Shown here in pieces: positions 45,968 to 57,722 of a DNA stretch of 64,000 nucleotides (positions within the stretch are counted from its first letter, which is position 1; each line of letters opens with the position of its first letter). The notes below the pieces were generated by a model, which searched no databases, had not been told where the DNA came from, and was given only the letters and a program-made list of their open reading frames with translations. Position numbers and translations under genes: made by a program. The DNA is from Poecilobothrus nobilitatus (Eukaryota > Arthropoda > Insecta > Diptera > Dolichopodidae). The stretch is from contig OX352773.1 in NCBI GenBank assembly GCA_947095535.1, positions 206,914,093 through 206,978,092 of the forward strand. Reading direction: 5' to 3'.

Positions 45968-46035
45968 TATAGAGCGTAGTGCCTAATTCTAAGTCAGTAT
46001 TTCAAACGAAAAGTTTTAGTTTGAAGTTCCAATCC
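45968..46035 (+). mobile_element. tRNA-like SINE head or relic
   Basis: TAGAGCGTAGTGCCTAATTC followed by TTTGAAGTTCCAATCCAG resembles an A box and a one-mismatch B box (GTTCCAATCC). No body or tail is recognised. Confidence 0.35.
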
Positions 46036-46543
46036 AGTTAAATGCAACTAAATAAAACAGTTCTAGTAATATCTAATAAAATATGGTATAATTATTTATT
46101 GCGGAGGAAAATATAATAAAACTAAAAAACTTATCTTAATATGAGAAGAGAAAGATTATTTAAATTAAATTTAAATTACCTTAGAGCATATTTTTTGTAT
46201 TAACTGTGTTATTAGAAGTATAATGGGTCAAATATCGAAAATTCGCTCTGAAAATGTTATACCTGTGAACGTTTTCCAAAGATGATAATGAGATTAAAGT
46301 TTTTAATTATATAATTATATATTTTAAATATTTTCATGCATTTTTACATCTGCCACCCATCTACGTAATCAACGATGTTGTTTATATATAGGTTATTTAT
46401 TGAAAGTGTATAAACTATACAAATTGAAAATACGATATTGTGCTTACTTCCAACTTCCATTTTGATCATACTTTAATTTTTTATTTTTATGATTAAAAAA
46501 TCAACTATTGTTGTCTTTTTGAATTCAGCATTATTTAATTAAT

Positions 46544-47282
46544 GGGCCTTTATAATTGAAAACGTACGGAAAACGTAAATGCTACTCAAATTAAAAATGT
46601 CAAATTAATTATTATCGTATGATGGAAAACGAACGGAAAACGTTTTTTTTCGAAGTTAATTTATTTGAATGAATGAAAACGTACGGCGTTAGTTTGTTGT
46701 GTATAAGTGAAACGCGTGGGTATATTCGCGTTTTCGAAAAATTAAAAAAAAACGGTTATGTAAGTTTTTTATTTATTTTAAATGTATTATGTAAGTAAAC
46801 AAAATGAAAAATTTAAGTTTTTTAATTTAACTTTTCTAATCTTTAACCTTTTTGCATTAGGAGAAAAATACAAAACAGGACAAATACGCTGAATAAAAAA
46901 ATTTGATAGGAAATTCTTCTAGCGCTTTAAATGAAACTTCTTTTTGGAAAAATTTATTCACGTTTTAAAATCGCAAATGAAAAAACATGTTTATTATAAA
47001 TTTTTTACCTTAAAGTCAACAAAATACAAATTTTCTATTACAATAATTTTATTTTTTATTCTAAAAGTTTCTAAAATTTCAAATTTTATAAAAAAATTAT
47101 TTTTGTTTAGCTACTTTATACCTATTTGACGTTTATATTATACTAAAAATTGTTTTTGATAACTTTCATTTAATTTCGTGAATTAAAATTTAATCACGCA
47201 TTTTCAATCTTACCAACATAGAGAGAAGGTGAATAACCATTTTGAGCGGCGTGTTTTCCGTGCGTTTTCAATCATAAGCCCC
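46544..47282. mobile_element. TIR DNA element, 740 bp, non-autonomous
   Basis: The left end GGGCCTTTATAATTGAAAAC and right end GTTTTCAATCATAAGCCCC are inverted, and the similarity continues inward (ACGTACGGAAAACG against CGTGTTTTCCGTGCG). TTGAAAACG/ACGGAAAACG words recur several times in the left 200 bases, as in subterminal transposase-binding repeats. The inner 61-codon frame at 46944-47129 is low-complexity. The target duplication could not be fixed, so the superfamily is open. Confidence 0.65.
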
Positions 47283-47289
47283 AATATTT

Positions 47290-50200
47290 CATTAATTTAA
47301 ATTAATTTTTCCAAGCTTCATTTTAAATTTTTTATATAATTATTCGACAACCTAAGCAAATACACTTACATAATAAAGAATTTTATTTCATCAATATAAC
47401 TCACTGATAAAAAATGAAAGAATATAATTAAATATATCTGTATTGAAATGAATTTGATTTAGTATGAAAATTTAAAAATAATAACATTAATGAGTACATG
47501 TTCTTATCAAAATAATATTAATTAATACATGTAAAGTAATGAGGAATATTAATATGTATAGTTGTAAAAAAAATGTCTGTTAAGTTACAAATTCGTTTAA
47601 ATCATAGATGAAATTAATTTTGATAAAATTCAGTAATTCTATAAAATGAATGATTCAAAATGAATCTATAAATAATTTCTTTCTATTATATTTTTTTTTC
47701 AAAATTCTACTCATTTAAAATTGCAATAATGAGTAGAAAACAAAAAATTTTAATGTGCATTAAAATCTGTTTAATTTGAATTGATGTTTAAAAACGTGTA
47801 GTTTTGCTGTTTTATTGGTAATGAACCTTATATAAATTTTATAGGCGTTAAAGGTTATTTAATATTTTCTTTTTTTACATAATGGTAATAAAATGACACC
47901 TATCACCACATAATTTAAACGTTTCACCACATTTGAAATCTAAAGTCACTGAAAAATTTTTATGAGCTTTATTTAATGAAAATAAAAAAATAAAAATTAT
48001 TTTCATAATTTTTTTTATTTCCGTCTCTTTTTATTACGAAAATATATATGAAAAAGAAAAAAAAAGGGAAAACTAAAATAGAAAGAATATAAAAAATAAT
48101 TAATTTCTTTGAACTTTTATATTTTATTTTATATAAAATGCGACGCTGAAAAACATAATATTTTAATAAAGAAATTAAAAGTTTCTATATTTTATTAGTA
48201 ATAAAATTTTTTATTTAATTTTTTTTTTTTAAGATGAAACATTGTACATATAATAATAATGTTCTACTTCAATGCCTTTAGAAACTAATAGAACTGATTT
48301 ATGATGAAATTATTGGGTTAATCAATTGTAAAGATTAACATAAAGTATTCCAGTGATGAATCAAAAGAAGAAAATTATTATTTTAAAATTTATAAGTCAC
48401 AATAGATTAAATCTATTCACAATAGATAGATTGTAATTCATATAAAGAAAAGTATTACTTTGTATTGTTAATATTTTTATTTTTATTCTATTTCTTTCAT
48501 TCAATTACTGTCAGGGGATTAATTAGACATATAACGCTTAATATAATATACATTTTGATTTGTAAAAATATGTGTGTCCGAAAAATGGAAACATTTACAT
48601 ATTTAATTTACACGAAAGTGTTACAAGTTATATAAAAAAGTGGTTTTCTAAATATTATATTAAACAGAACTAATCTTTTGTCTGATTATTAAAGGTCCTG
48701 ATTAGTTCAATTTTAGATATTTAAAATTATAATACATATTTAACTTTTTAGGTAAAAATATTTACTTATATTATATTATAGTTTTTGCCCAAAATAGTAT
48801 AGGTGACTCAAATCACTTTCGAAACCTTTAAAGGGAAAGAAATTAAAATGATTTTATTTTTGTAGTATTAATTTTCGATTACAATTTTACAGTTTTGTTT
48901 GTATAATAATGTGTTTATATAGATGGTCTGACAGATGTAAACAAAGCAATAAACATGTATCATCTACTGTCAAAAGTCCCAACAAAAAAGAATAAAATGT
49001 TTGGCTATGCACTGCCGAGAAGAAATTTAAAAAATATTTGGTACATATAAGTACTTATATATAATTAGAAAAACAAAAAAAAAAATTTGAAAAACTATAT
49101 ATGATTATCTTATAATTGTATAACACTTTTAAGTATGCAGACTTAAAACTTATTTCCTTCCTAATGACTTTCTGAAGTGTTTTCTAAGCTATTTGATTTA
49201 ACAACTCCTACAACATATGTACTTTTTAAATCGTTCTTATCATCTAATGACTTTTTGTATACAATTACATTTTATTTGTCTTGTTCTTACAATTTGAGTG
49301 TATTTACCAATACCCCTATTTTCATTTTATTTAAATGTCCTTACATTAATCTTCTTATATTATTTAAATTTTAAATTTTAAAATATTTCTAATTACAATA
49401 AATTTTCCCTAAAGATTTAAATATATAAGCCTTTAATCTGAACAAATATACATAATGATTTATGTATTTTTTATTGTGAATTTTTATTTTATTAATAATT
49501 CACAATACGTCATTTTTTTTGTCTTTTTCTTTTCTATTTTAATTCTTTTTTTTCTCAAGAAAGATGTCACGTTTCATTTGAATATTATTTAAAATAAATA
49601 CAATAAAAATTCCAATGTTAATATTTTCAGTTGTTTTCAGTCTATTTTTAATTATTATGCTATACATTATGTTTGTTTTTAAAATAAATTTAAATATGAT
49701 AATAAATATATTTAAAAGAAAAAAAAAAAAAGTTAAATAAGAAAAGGAAAAAAAAATCAAATGTTTATCGAAATCTGTTGTATGAATAGTATAGCAAAAA
49801 AAAGCAGAAAAGAAAAATGATAATAAAAAACAATTTTCCGGCGGGTAAAAATTTAATTTCATATATTTTACAATGATGATGATGATAACACATCAAAAGA
49901 CAAGCCAAAATATACTAAAAAATAAAATAAAAGATACCTACAATAAGACAAAAAAAAAAAAATAAACAAATAGTAAAAAAGCAGGCGGAACATAATCGTT
50001 GAAAATGGTCATTCTAAAAATAGTGGAAAAATTTTATGATGTATATGATGTTTAAAAATAAAAGAAAATATTTTTCGTCAAAAAAAAAAAAAAAAAATAG
50101 AAAACAACATAAAAATATGAATTAGCAAAGGAAAACATAAAATTAGAAATAAAATTTATAGATGAGGTATACATTTATTTACAGATACAGACATATATAT
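47290..50200. other. AT-rich DNA
   Basis: No gene seen. The minus-strand frame at 49539-49862 (107 codons, the longest in the window) is F/I/S/K low-complexity with no motif and no promoter, and is judged chance. GATGAT repeats lie at 49873-49885. Confidence 0.6.
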
Positions 50201-50270
50201 ACAGTCAAAACTCTGTATTTTAGTATAAACGAGGAAGAGTGCAGTAGAGTAGACTCTGCCAACTCTGGGA

Positions 50271-51571
50271 TACCCGTATGAACGTAATATATTCTGTTTC
50301 TATAAAACTTGATCATCTTTTAAAAACATTCAGATGTTTTAGTACCGAACTACAGAGATATATTTATGTAAATTGTGGAGTTGTATGACAGCTACCCGAA
50401 TCTATTGCGCCTAGCTTCATTAAGTTCCAAGAAATGCAAGAAGCCTGAACCGGATGCTTTAGACCAATCAAATTTTACAAAAGTTTTTGGCATGCAACTC
50501 GACACTTTTTCACTAAATTTCAGATAGCTAGCTTCAATAGACACTGAGTTATTTTCATTTAAAAAGAGAAGTTGTATGGCAACTATCCGAACCTGTCATA
50601 TCATCACAACCAAATTTTACGGAAGTTGTTGCCATAAAACTCGATCATCATTTGCAAAATTTCAGTTACCTAGATTGAATAGGCACTGGGTTATTTCCAT
50701 TTAAAGAAAAAAGTTGTATGGCAGCTACTCGAACACGCCGGCCCAAAATGCTGGAGTTAAATAGCAAAACTAACAATTTTGTAAAAGTGACGTAAAAAAA
50801 TTTTAGCCTTCTAGCTCCTTTATTTTTTGAGTTATGGTGCGGACGGACACTGAGTTATCTTCATTTAAAAAGAGAAGTTGTATGGCAGCTACTCGAACCT
50901 GTTGCACCAGCACAACCAAATTTTGCAAAAGTTATTGCCATAAAACTTGATTATCATTTGCAAGATTTCAGACGCTTAGTTTCATTAAGTTCCAAGAGGT
51001 GCAAGAAGCCTGAACCGGCTGCTCTAGACCAACCAAATTTTACAAAAGTTGTTGGCGTGTAACTCGACACCTCTTTACTAAATTTCAGGTTCCTAGCTTC
51101 AATAGACACTGAGTTATTCTTATTTAAACGGAGAAGTTGTATGGCAGCTACCCGAACCCGCCGCACCACCACAACCAAATTTTACAGAAGTTGTTGTCAT
51201 AAAACTTGGATCATCATTTGCAAAATTTCAGAAACCTAGCTTGAATAGATACTGAGATATTTCTATATAAAGATAGAAGTTGTATGGCAGCTACTCGAAC
51301 CCGCCGACCGAAAATGTTGGATTTAAATAGCAAAACTAACAATTTTGCAAAAGTAACGTAAAAAAAATTTCAGTCTCCTAGCTCCTTTATTTTTTGAGTT
51401 ATCGTGCGGATGGACGGACGGACGAACGGAGGGACGTACATGGCTTAATCGACTCAGAATTCGATTCTGAGCCGATCCATACCTTTGACACTATATCTAG
51501 CTCGACTCCTTTAAGGTGTCACAAACGTAGTGGGAAATTTATTATACCCTTGAACATAGTTCATACGGGTA
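50271..51571 (+). mobile_element. INE/DINE-1-like element with nested minisatellite
   Basis: Perfect 13-bp inverted ends, TACCCGTATGAAC (50271-50283) and GTTCATACGGGTA (51559-51571). A hairpin closes the right end (TTATACCC at 51542-51549 with GGGTATAA at 51567-51574). The interior has six units starting GTTGTATGGCAGCTAC-like at 50390, 50571, 50713, 50877, 51136 and 51279, then GGACGGACGGACGAACGG, then AATCGACTCAGAATTCGATT. Similar layouts are known from INE/DINE-1 (Helentron-derived) repeats of flies. It is far richer in GC than the surroundings. Frames at 50954-51178 and 51394-51585 are by-products. Young by appearance, because the units are still alike. Confidence 0.75.
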
Positions 51572-51683
51572 TAAAAAGGAGTTAGCTACGAATACTCGTT
51601 TCTTATAATTTCGGTTTTTCATAAAATCTTCTTTATTTTTTAAATTAAATATGGACTAGAATAAAAAAACGGAGATGTAAATA

Positions 51684-51769
51684 ATTCGGAATTTCATAAC
51701 CTTGAATGTATAGAAAACCCAGAAAAATTCGGAATCTCATAACCTTGAATGTATAGAAAACCCAGAAAA
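51684..51769. repeat. 43-bp tandem duplication
   Basis: Two adjacent copies with one difference; the unit includes ATAACCTTGAATGTATAG and AAAACCCAGAAAAA. Confidence 0.9.
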
Positions 51770-51774
51770 AGTAC

Positions 51775-52350
51775 TTTATTAATTTTAGCCAACAAAATTA
51801 TTTTACAGATTTTTCCTAATTTTATATAACTTTTATATTTATATTTTAAATTATATCAGATTTATTGCTTAATACAAATTTTTTAGTATGTTACTAAATG
51901 ATACTAAATAATAAATTATGGTAATGTTATAATTTATTAATTTAATTACTAAAATTCTACTACCACGGTTATGTATCACTTCAAGAATGTAAACATTTAG
52001 TAACGCACTTTTAAGCTTGCAGACTACCGTTATTATTTATACTAACGGACCACCGTTATTGTTCATGCTAGTGTACAGTATGGCTTTAAGACTTAAGTGT
52101 TACTTTGTTAACATGCATATCGAAAAACTCAGACTATAAGTTGTTCTCTCACAGTATATTTGAAATTGGTTTCCGTAATCTGAACAGTTTAAAACTATAT
52201 TTTAAAAATCCAGATTTAAAAAAAAAATTAGATTGCAAAAATGACTTTTTGAAAACGTGAGATTATGGAAAATGAGTAGGAAAATTTTTCGAAAGTCTAC
52301 AAAACGGAATTCAAACTAAATTATTAGCATATTTCAAAAAAAAATTTGAA
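51775..52350. other. AT-rich DNA
   Basis: Partial repetition of ACCGTTATTATTTATACTAA near 52026-52065. No gene seen. Confidence 0.6.
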
Positions 52351-52354
52351 AAAA

Positions 52355-52700
52355 TATGCCTATTAGTTTCACTCTGTCCGTCCGTCCGTCCGTTTGTTTA
52401 CAAAACTTCTACACCGTTAAATATAGAGAAAAACAATGGGTTTAACCATGAGACCTATCTCATGAAAAAATTAATTTTATGAAACAACTTTTTCATGTAG
52501 CCCCATCCATCAGTCAACTACAGCCTCTCAAACTTTGAAAAAGTTCCATTTTTAAACACGTATATTGCATGTTCCGCTTAACTTATTTTGAATCTGAAAA
52601 CGCCATTCGACAGAAACTTTCTTTACCTTTATAAATCAATATCAAAATTATATATATTTTTTAAATTTAGTATTTAAATTTTCCGTTATGTAATTATTTT
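52355..52700 (-). repeat. Dispersed GGACGG-type repeat, minus-strand copy
   Basis: CTGTCCGTCCGTCCGTCCG and TTTACAAAACTTCTACACCG, then TTTTTCATGTAGCCCCATC and TTTAAATTTTCCGTTATG appear in the reverse of the order seen at 18605-19300. This is an inverted copy of the 3' half of the family. Confidence 0.7.
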
Positions 52701-52709
52701 TATACCGTT

Positions 52710-55290
52710 ATGTCATTGCTTTTAAAAACCGTTGGTTTACATTCTACCTTGTTTATACTTTGTTTTAAACGAAAATTTTGAAATATTTTTTTTTGTCAAT
52801 AAATTAAAAGTTATATATGTATCTAAAAAAAAATTCTAAGTATAATACTGTTACGCAATTATAATTCCATATTTCAGATAAAAAATAATTTCAAAAGATT
52901 TTTATTATAGTAAATATTTCAAGTGTAAGTCTCCCACCCTCTGGAGGCAAATTTTCATGTACTTACCTTATTTCGTCTATTAAAATTAACATGATCGCAC
53001 TCAAGAATAAAATTTCAATTACCTTCTTTATAAAAGAAATAATTTAAGATAAACAAATACCGGCGTTGACCAGATTTCACTGTATATATATATGTATAGT
53101 ATATAAATATTTTTATATAGATATTAACGTAATAAAATATAATATTTTTGTTATATATTTAAAACAAAGGCATAATTAAGTTTAAAATTTATTAGGTAAG
53201 AAACACCAAACAAAATGCTAAGTGGTTGTTTTATAAGAAAGAACATTTTTAAATAGGAAAAGAAAATGGGAGGTTTCATTGACTACATAATCTAATCTAT
53301 TTTTTATGCCGTCTTTTTAATTTTTTGGTTTGTTTTTGTTTTTTTTGTTTTGCATTTCGTTTTAAATGCTAAATAAATAAGAGGCGGTATTATGACGATA
53401 TGAGGGTATTTTTATTATTTAATATAAATATTTTTTTTTATTATTTTCATTTGTTTTTAATTATTAAAAAAAAAAATAAAATTATTTATCTTCCAAGTAA
53501 AATAAATCTGATATTTGGTTGATTTTGTTTTTTTATTTTTTTGATAAAATTTTTATCAAAACGTCAAAATTTGTCCCAGTTTTATTCAAACAAAAAAACA
53601 AAAAAACTTAATACATAATATTTCATATTTGTATATTTTTTTTGATTTGAAATTTTTTTTTTATCCTCTGATATTAACAAAATATATTTTTAGCTATAGA
53701 TTGTACTTTTAACTGGTCCATTTATTGTTAGAAACATTTCTGGAATCATTTTTTTTTAAATAAAAGTTTTCTTGCCAAAAATTGATTTTTAAAAATTAGA
53801 AATTAATTACAAGATCTGTACTGTAATATTAAAATTTGTGATAAAAATATTAGGATTTGGTTGCTGTGTCTGTTCAGAAGTACACATTTATAAAAATATC
53901 CATATGATAGAGTATCTGTAGTCGCTTTTTTGGCGGCTTACAGATAGCTTAAAAAAATTAAATATTCGCTTAAGAGTTTTTGTCGAAAAAGTTCAGCCAT
54001 TCAATGAAATATTGAAGTGCTAAGATATGTAGAAGAAAACACAAAACCACAAACCACAAAATTCTAAAAATGTTAAAAGATTCTAAGTTTTATAATATAG
54101 GTTCAATATTTTATTTAAAATGAATATTTCAAAGGTTTTATTGTTACTTTAAAAATAAAATTTCTTTTAATTACAATGAATTATTTTATGTAAAAGATTT
54201 TGAATTTCTTTTTTTTCTGAAAAATTTGATTTTCTCTTTTAAACCCTTTATCTTCTACTCTTTATACAGATTTTAAATATTTTTTTTCGAAAAAAAAAAT
54301 AAAACAAGGATGGAAAAAAATTCGTTGAATATCACATTTTTTTATTAAATTTATAAAAGTAATTTTATTTCGCAAAAAAAAATTAATTAATTAATTAAAG
54401 ATCTAACAACTGTTCTTAGAATATTCGACTGAAAGATTAAATTTCTTCGTGGTATTTAAACATTTCAAGTTATTAAAATTGTGCATTAAAAAATAAATAT
54501 CTGATTTAACTTTAAAAGAAAAGAAACCTAAAATACTATGTTAATTACCTACAAAAATTCAAAGAAATTTAATTTCAAAAAAATATTTTGAAATTGATTA
54601 TTAATATTCAGAATTTTATCTTTTATAATACGTTCCAAAGTTCCTTTTTCAATCTTTTTTCAATATATAAAAAGTATATAAGTATATAAAAAATTATTAA
54701 ATATATATGAAATTTTTGGTAGGTAGCTAGTACTGATTTTAGTCAGGTTTAAAAAAAATCGAAAAGATAATTTTAAAATTTGTGTTATTTAAAAAAAAAA
54801 TTAAAATAAAAAATTGTCGCGACAGGTTAACAAAAATACTCTTAACAATACTTACAGTATTATACACCTAACAGCAATTATACAGTATCTGATAAATTTT
54901 CACGTTATTTTTTATATGATTATGTAGTGATTATTATTTTGGTATATATATACATATAGATTTATAAATATATAAATGAACAGATCGTCTTGAAAAATAT
55001 TATCATATAAAAAAATGAATAGATAAAAAAAAAAACAATCGATTTGTTAAATTAGAGAAAAAAATTTTTGAATAACAGCTTTTAATTCGATAGAACGTAG
55101 AAGTTTAGAACAATTTTGAATTCAACATAAAATATTAATAATAATAATTCTAATTTACCAACCTAAAATTAATCAGATAACAAATAATCCACGTTTTTAT
55201 ATTTAATACTAGAGTGCAAAAATTAATAATAGCCTTATGAACGAAATATTTAATAATGCATTTTTTTTTGATAAAAACACTGTATTTAAA
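52710..55290. other. AT-rich DNA
   Basis: No gene accepted. A perfect minus-strand donor, AAG|GTAAGTA (GTAAGT at 52966-52961), follows a hydrophobic open stretch (FLSAIMLILIDE), but no acceptor or start could be assigned. TTTCACTGTA at 53077-53086 looks like a lone CAGTG-type TIR end. Confidence 0.5.
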
Positions 55291-55299
55291 TCAAAACGC

Positions 55300-55652
55300 T
55301 ATAAAAGGGTGCATTTAGGTACGTATCGGTATCTTTTAATTAAAAAGTGCAGATTAGTTTTTTAGAAAAAAGTAACATATGATATTGATTAGACATATTT
55401 TTAATAACAATAAGAGTATGTATTTATATTCATTGACAACGACAAATGTCAAAAATAACTGTTATAATAATATTTAATACATATATGTTATTACAAAATA
55501 TTTATAAATTACTAAAAATAACATTTAAAAATTCCTTCATTGTCGTGTCTGCCTTTCCCTTTTTTTTTTTTTCTAGCACTCATCCCAAAAAAAATAAAAT
55601 TTCAACAAGAAAATCTTTAAAAATGGAATTTTATTTTACTTTTAAAATTTGA
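55300..55652 (+). other. Weak gene candidate: TATA box plus 68-codon frame
   Basis: TATAAAAG (55300-55307) lies upstream of an ATG in good context (ACGACAAATG, start 55446). The frame starts MSKITVIIIFNTYMLLQ, signal-peptide-like, and later crosses a strong acceptor-like tract, CCTTTCCC plus a T-run plus CTAG (about 55552-55575). Against it: an earlier ATG (near 55379) opens a short overlapping frame, no donor is convincing, and the C-terminus is K/F low-complexity. Probably chance. Confidence 0.15.
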
Positions 55653-55659
55653 ACACTTT

Positions 55660-57600
55660 GAAATTGATTATATTGGACTAAAACCTATTACGAAATAAAT
55701 CCCGAAATTTTACTCAGTTATATACGTATGTATTTATAACTGTTCAAAAAAAAAAAAAATTTATTCATATGTATATAAGAAAATATATACCTATTTAAAA
55801 TTTTATTTTCTTTTCATCGAAAAAAAAAAATGTTATTTTTATTAATTGCAAAACTTTTTTTTTTACAAAAAAAACGAAAAAAAACTTTAATAAAAAGAAA
55901 ACTCTGTTAAAAGGGTATATATAATGATATTTTTCATTCAAACTTTTCGATATTATGATATCTTTCATCACAATTCTAAAGGATTTAAAAAAAAAAAATT
56001 TACTTTAGGTTAAGGTTAATTTTGATTCCTTCATAATATATTTTAACGGAAATGTATAAAAAAAAAAAAAAAAACGAATTGATGAAATGAAAATACGATT
56101 TATTGTTTTTTTTTTTTTAATTACATATTTTCATACGTACATATACAGGTAAATTGGAGGATTGGTTCTTGTTTTTTTTGGATATATGTACATATGTATA
56201 TTAAAAATTCTCTATATATATCTATCTATTAAAATAACTTCTAATTATACAGTATGTATATAATATATATATATATAATAAAAGTGCAGAAAGGAAATTT
56301 TTTAAGGCAATTTTCAAGTAATCAAGTAAATCAAAAAAATAATATACAGAAAAAAAAAAAAAAAAGTAAAAATAAAAGTTATTTACTTTCTAATTGAAAA
56401 CTTCGTGAAAAACTTTTAATTTCCGACTCAAACTTTTTTTTTTTTTTAAATCATTTAAATTACTGTAATAGGCTGTTTCATACTTTTACTTTTTTCTTTT
56501 TTAGTTTCCTTTATTCTACATTTTTTTTGTTTCTTCTAATTAATGATATTAATTTAGGAGAAATATTGGAATAGGGTGTAAAAAAAAAAAACTTTTTTTT
56601 TTTAAAGTATACAGGGTTCCAATGTTTTTGTTTTACTTATTTTCTATAAAATTAATTTTTGAATTTTTTTTATAGCTTTTAAGCTCTTACGTATTAAAAT
56701 TTCAAAAAAAAAAATTACATCCATAACCTATTATTGATGTTCATTTCTTAAAACGTTAATTTTTACGAGTCGAAATAAGTGTACATATTATCAGTGATAT
56801 GTAATTTTTGAAGGTGAATATTTAAAAATTTTTGTTGTTTGATTGATTTCAATTTAAATTCAGATTAATTTTAAACATCTAAGTATTTGAATTGAAAATT
56901 ACATAGAATGTAGGACATTCCTTTTAGAACTTATCAAATTTTTATGCTGAAAAATGTTTACAAAACAAAAAAAAAAAAAAAAAACAAAATGCTAAATTCA
57001 TGAGAGACTTTTTTTGTATAGGATAGAAATAAAAAATAAAAATCTATTTTAATTTTAAAATATTAAAAGAATTTTTGTTTTTTTTTTTTTGCCATCACAA
57101 ATAACTTTATTAATACTTAAAATAAAATTTTTTAATATTTTTATTATGTCATTTTATTTTTAATAATTTTTATTTATTATCAATGGAAACATTTGTTATT
57201 CATATTTAATAGGTATAATGATACTATAGCGAAAATCTATGGGTTAAATAAACTATTAAATTGTTAAGTTTTTGAAAAATCAGTATGAAACTTACTGTTT
57301 ATGGACCAAGGGGTAAGAGGAGGAACTGATATTTTTGTAAAAATATTTAAAATTAAAAACTGAACTAACAAAAAAAATTTAAGCATTCATATAAAAATAT
57401 CAGTTTTATGGTTCATCTTCTTCTCTCTCCTTAATGTTTTTCCAATTATTTATGGTTTGAATATTTGTATGTATATAACTGCTAAGATATTCAGTTTTTA
57501 ATTGCCCTTTGTTTGATCGACACAATTACTTTGTATGTTTTTATTATTGTGATTTTTGAGGTCTTCTACTTTGATCTCATTTTATGGCGAGTTCCTTCGC
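55660..57600. other. AT-rich DNA, homopolymer-dense
   Basis: Runs of A or T of 10-18 bases are especially common here. No gene seen. Confidence 0.65.
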
Positions 57601-57618
57601 TAACATTTTTGTAACTCA

Positions 57619-57722
57619 TAATTCAAATCTCACTTTTTCAAACATATCTATGCGTTAACTGCGTAGGTTTTGTTTGAAAAAATTAGATTTGAATTTAAAC
57701 TTAATTTTATGAATTTGACCCA
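57619..57722. mobile_element. Palindromic MITE family M1, copy D
   Basis: AATTCAAATCTCACTTTTTC and AATTAGATTTGAATTTAAAC are inverted, with the right end TTAATTTTATGAATTTGACC matching the family end (complement of GGGTCAAATGCATAAAA in copy C). The outer left end is lost. Confidence 0.6.

Noticed and set aside
49539..49862. 107-codon minus-strand open frame, the longest in the window
   Set aside because: Translation is dominated by F, I, S, K and N with no motif; no TATA, Kozak context or splice support; it fits chance in A/T-run DNA.
50954..51585. Protein-coding frames with arginine-rich translation
   Set aside because: They are translations of the INE-like minisatellite and the GGACGG tract.
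52961..53050. Minus-strand exon ending in a perfect GTAAGT donor
   Set aside because: The hydrophobic stretch before it has no acceptor or start and no second coding piece; a single perfect donor is expected by chance in 64 kb.
53060..53090. Isolated CAGTG-type TIR end (complement of TTTCACTG) next to TA
   Set aside because: No partner end found within about 1 kb, so an element could not be defined.
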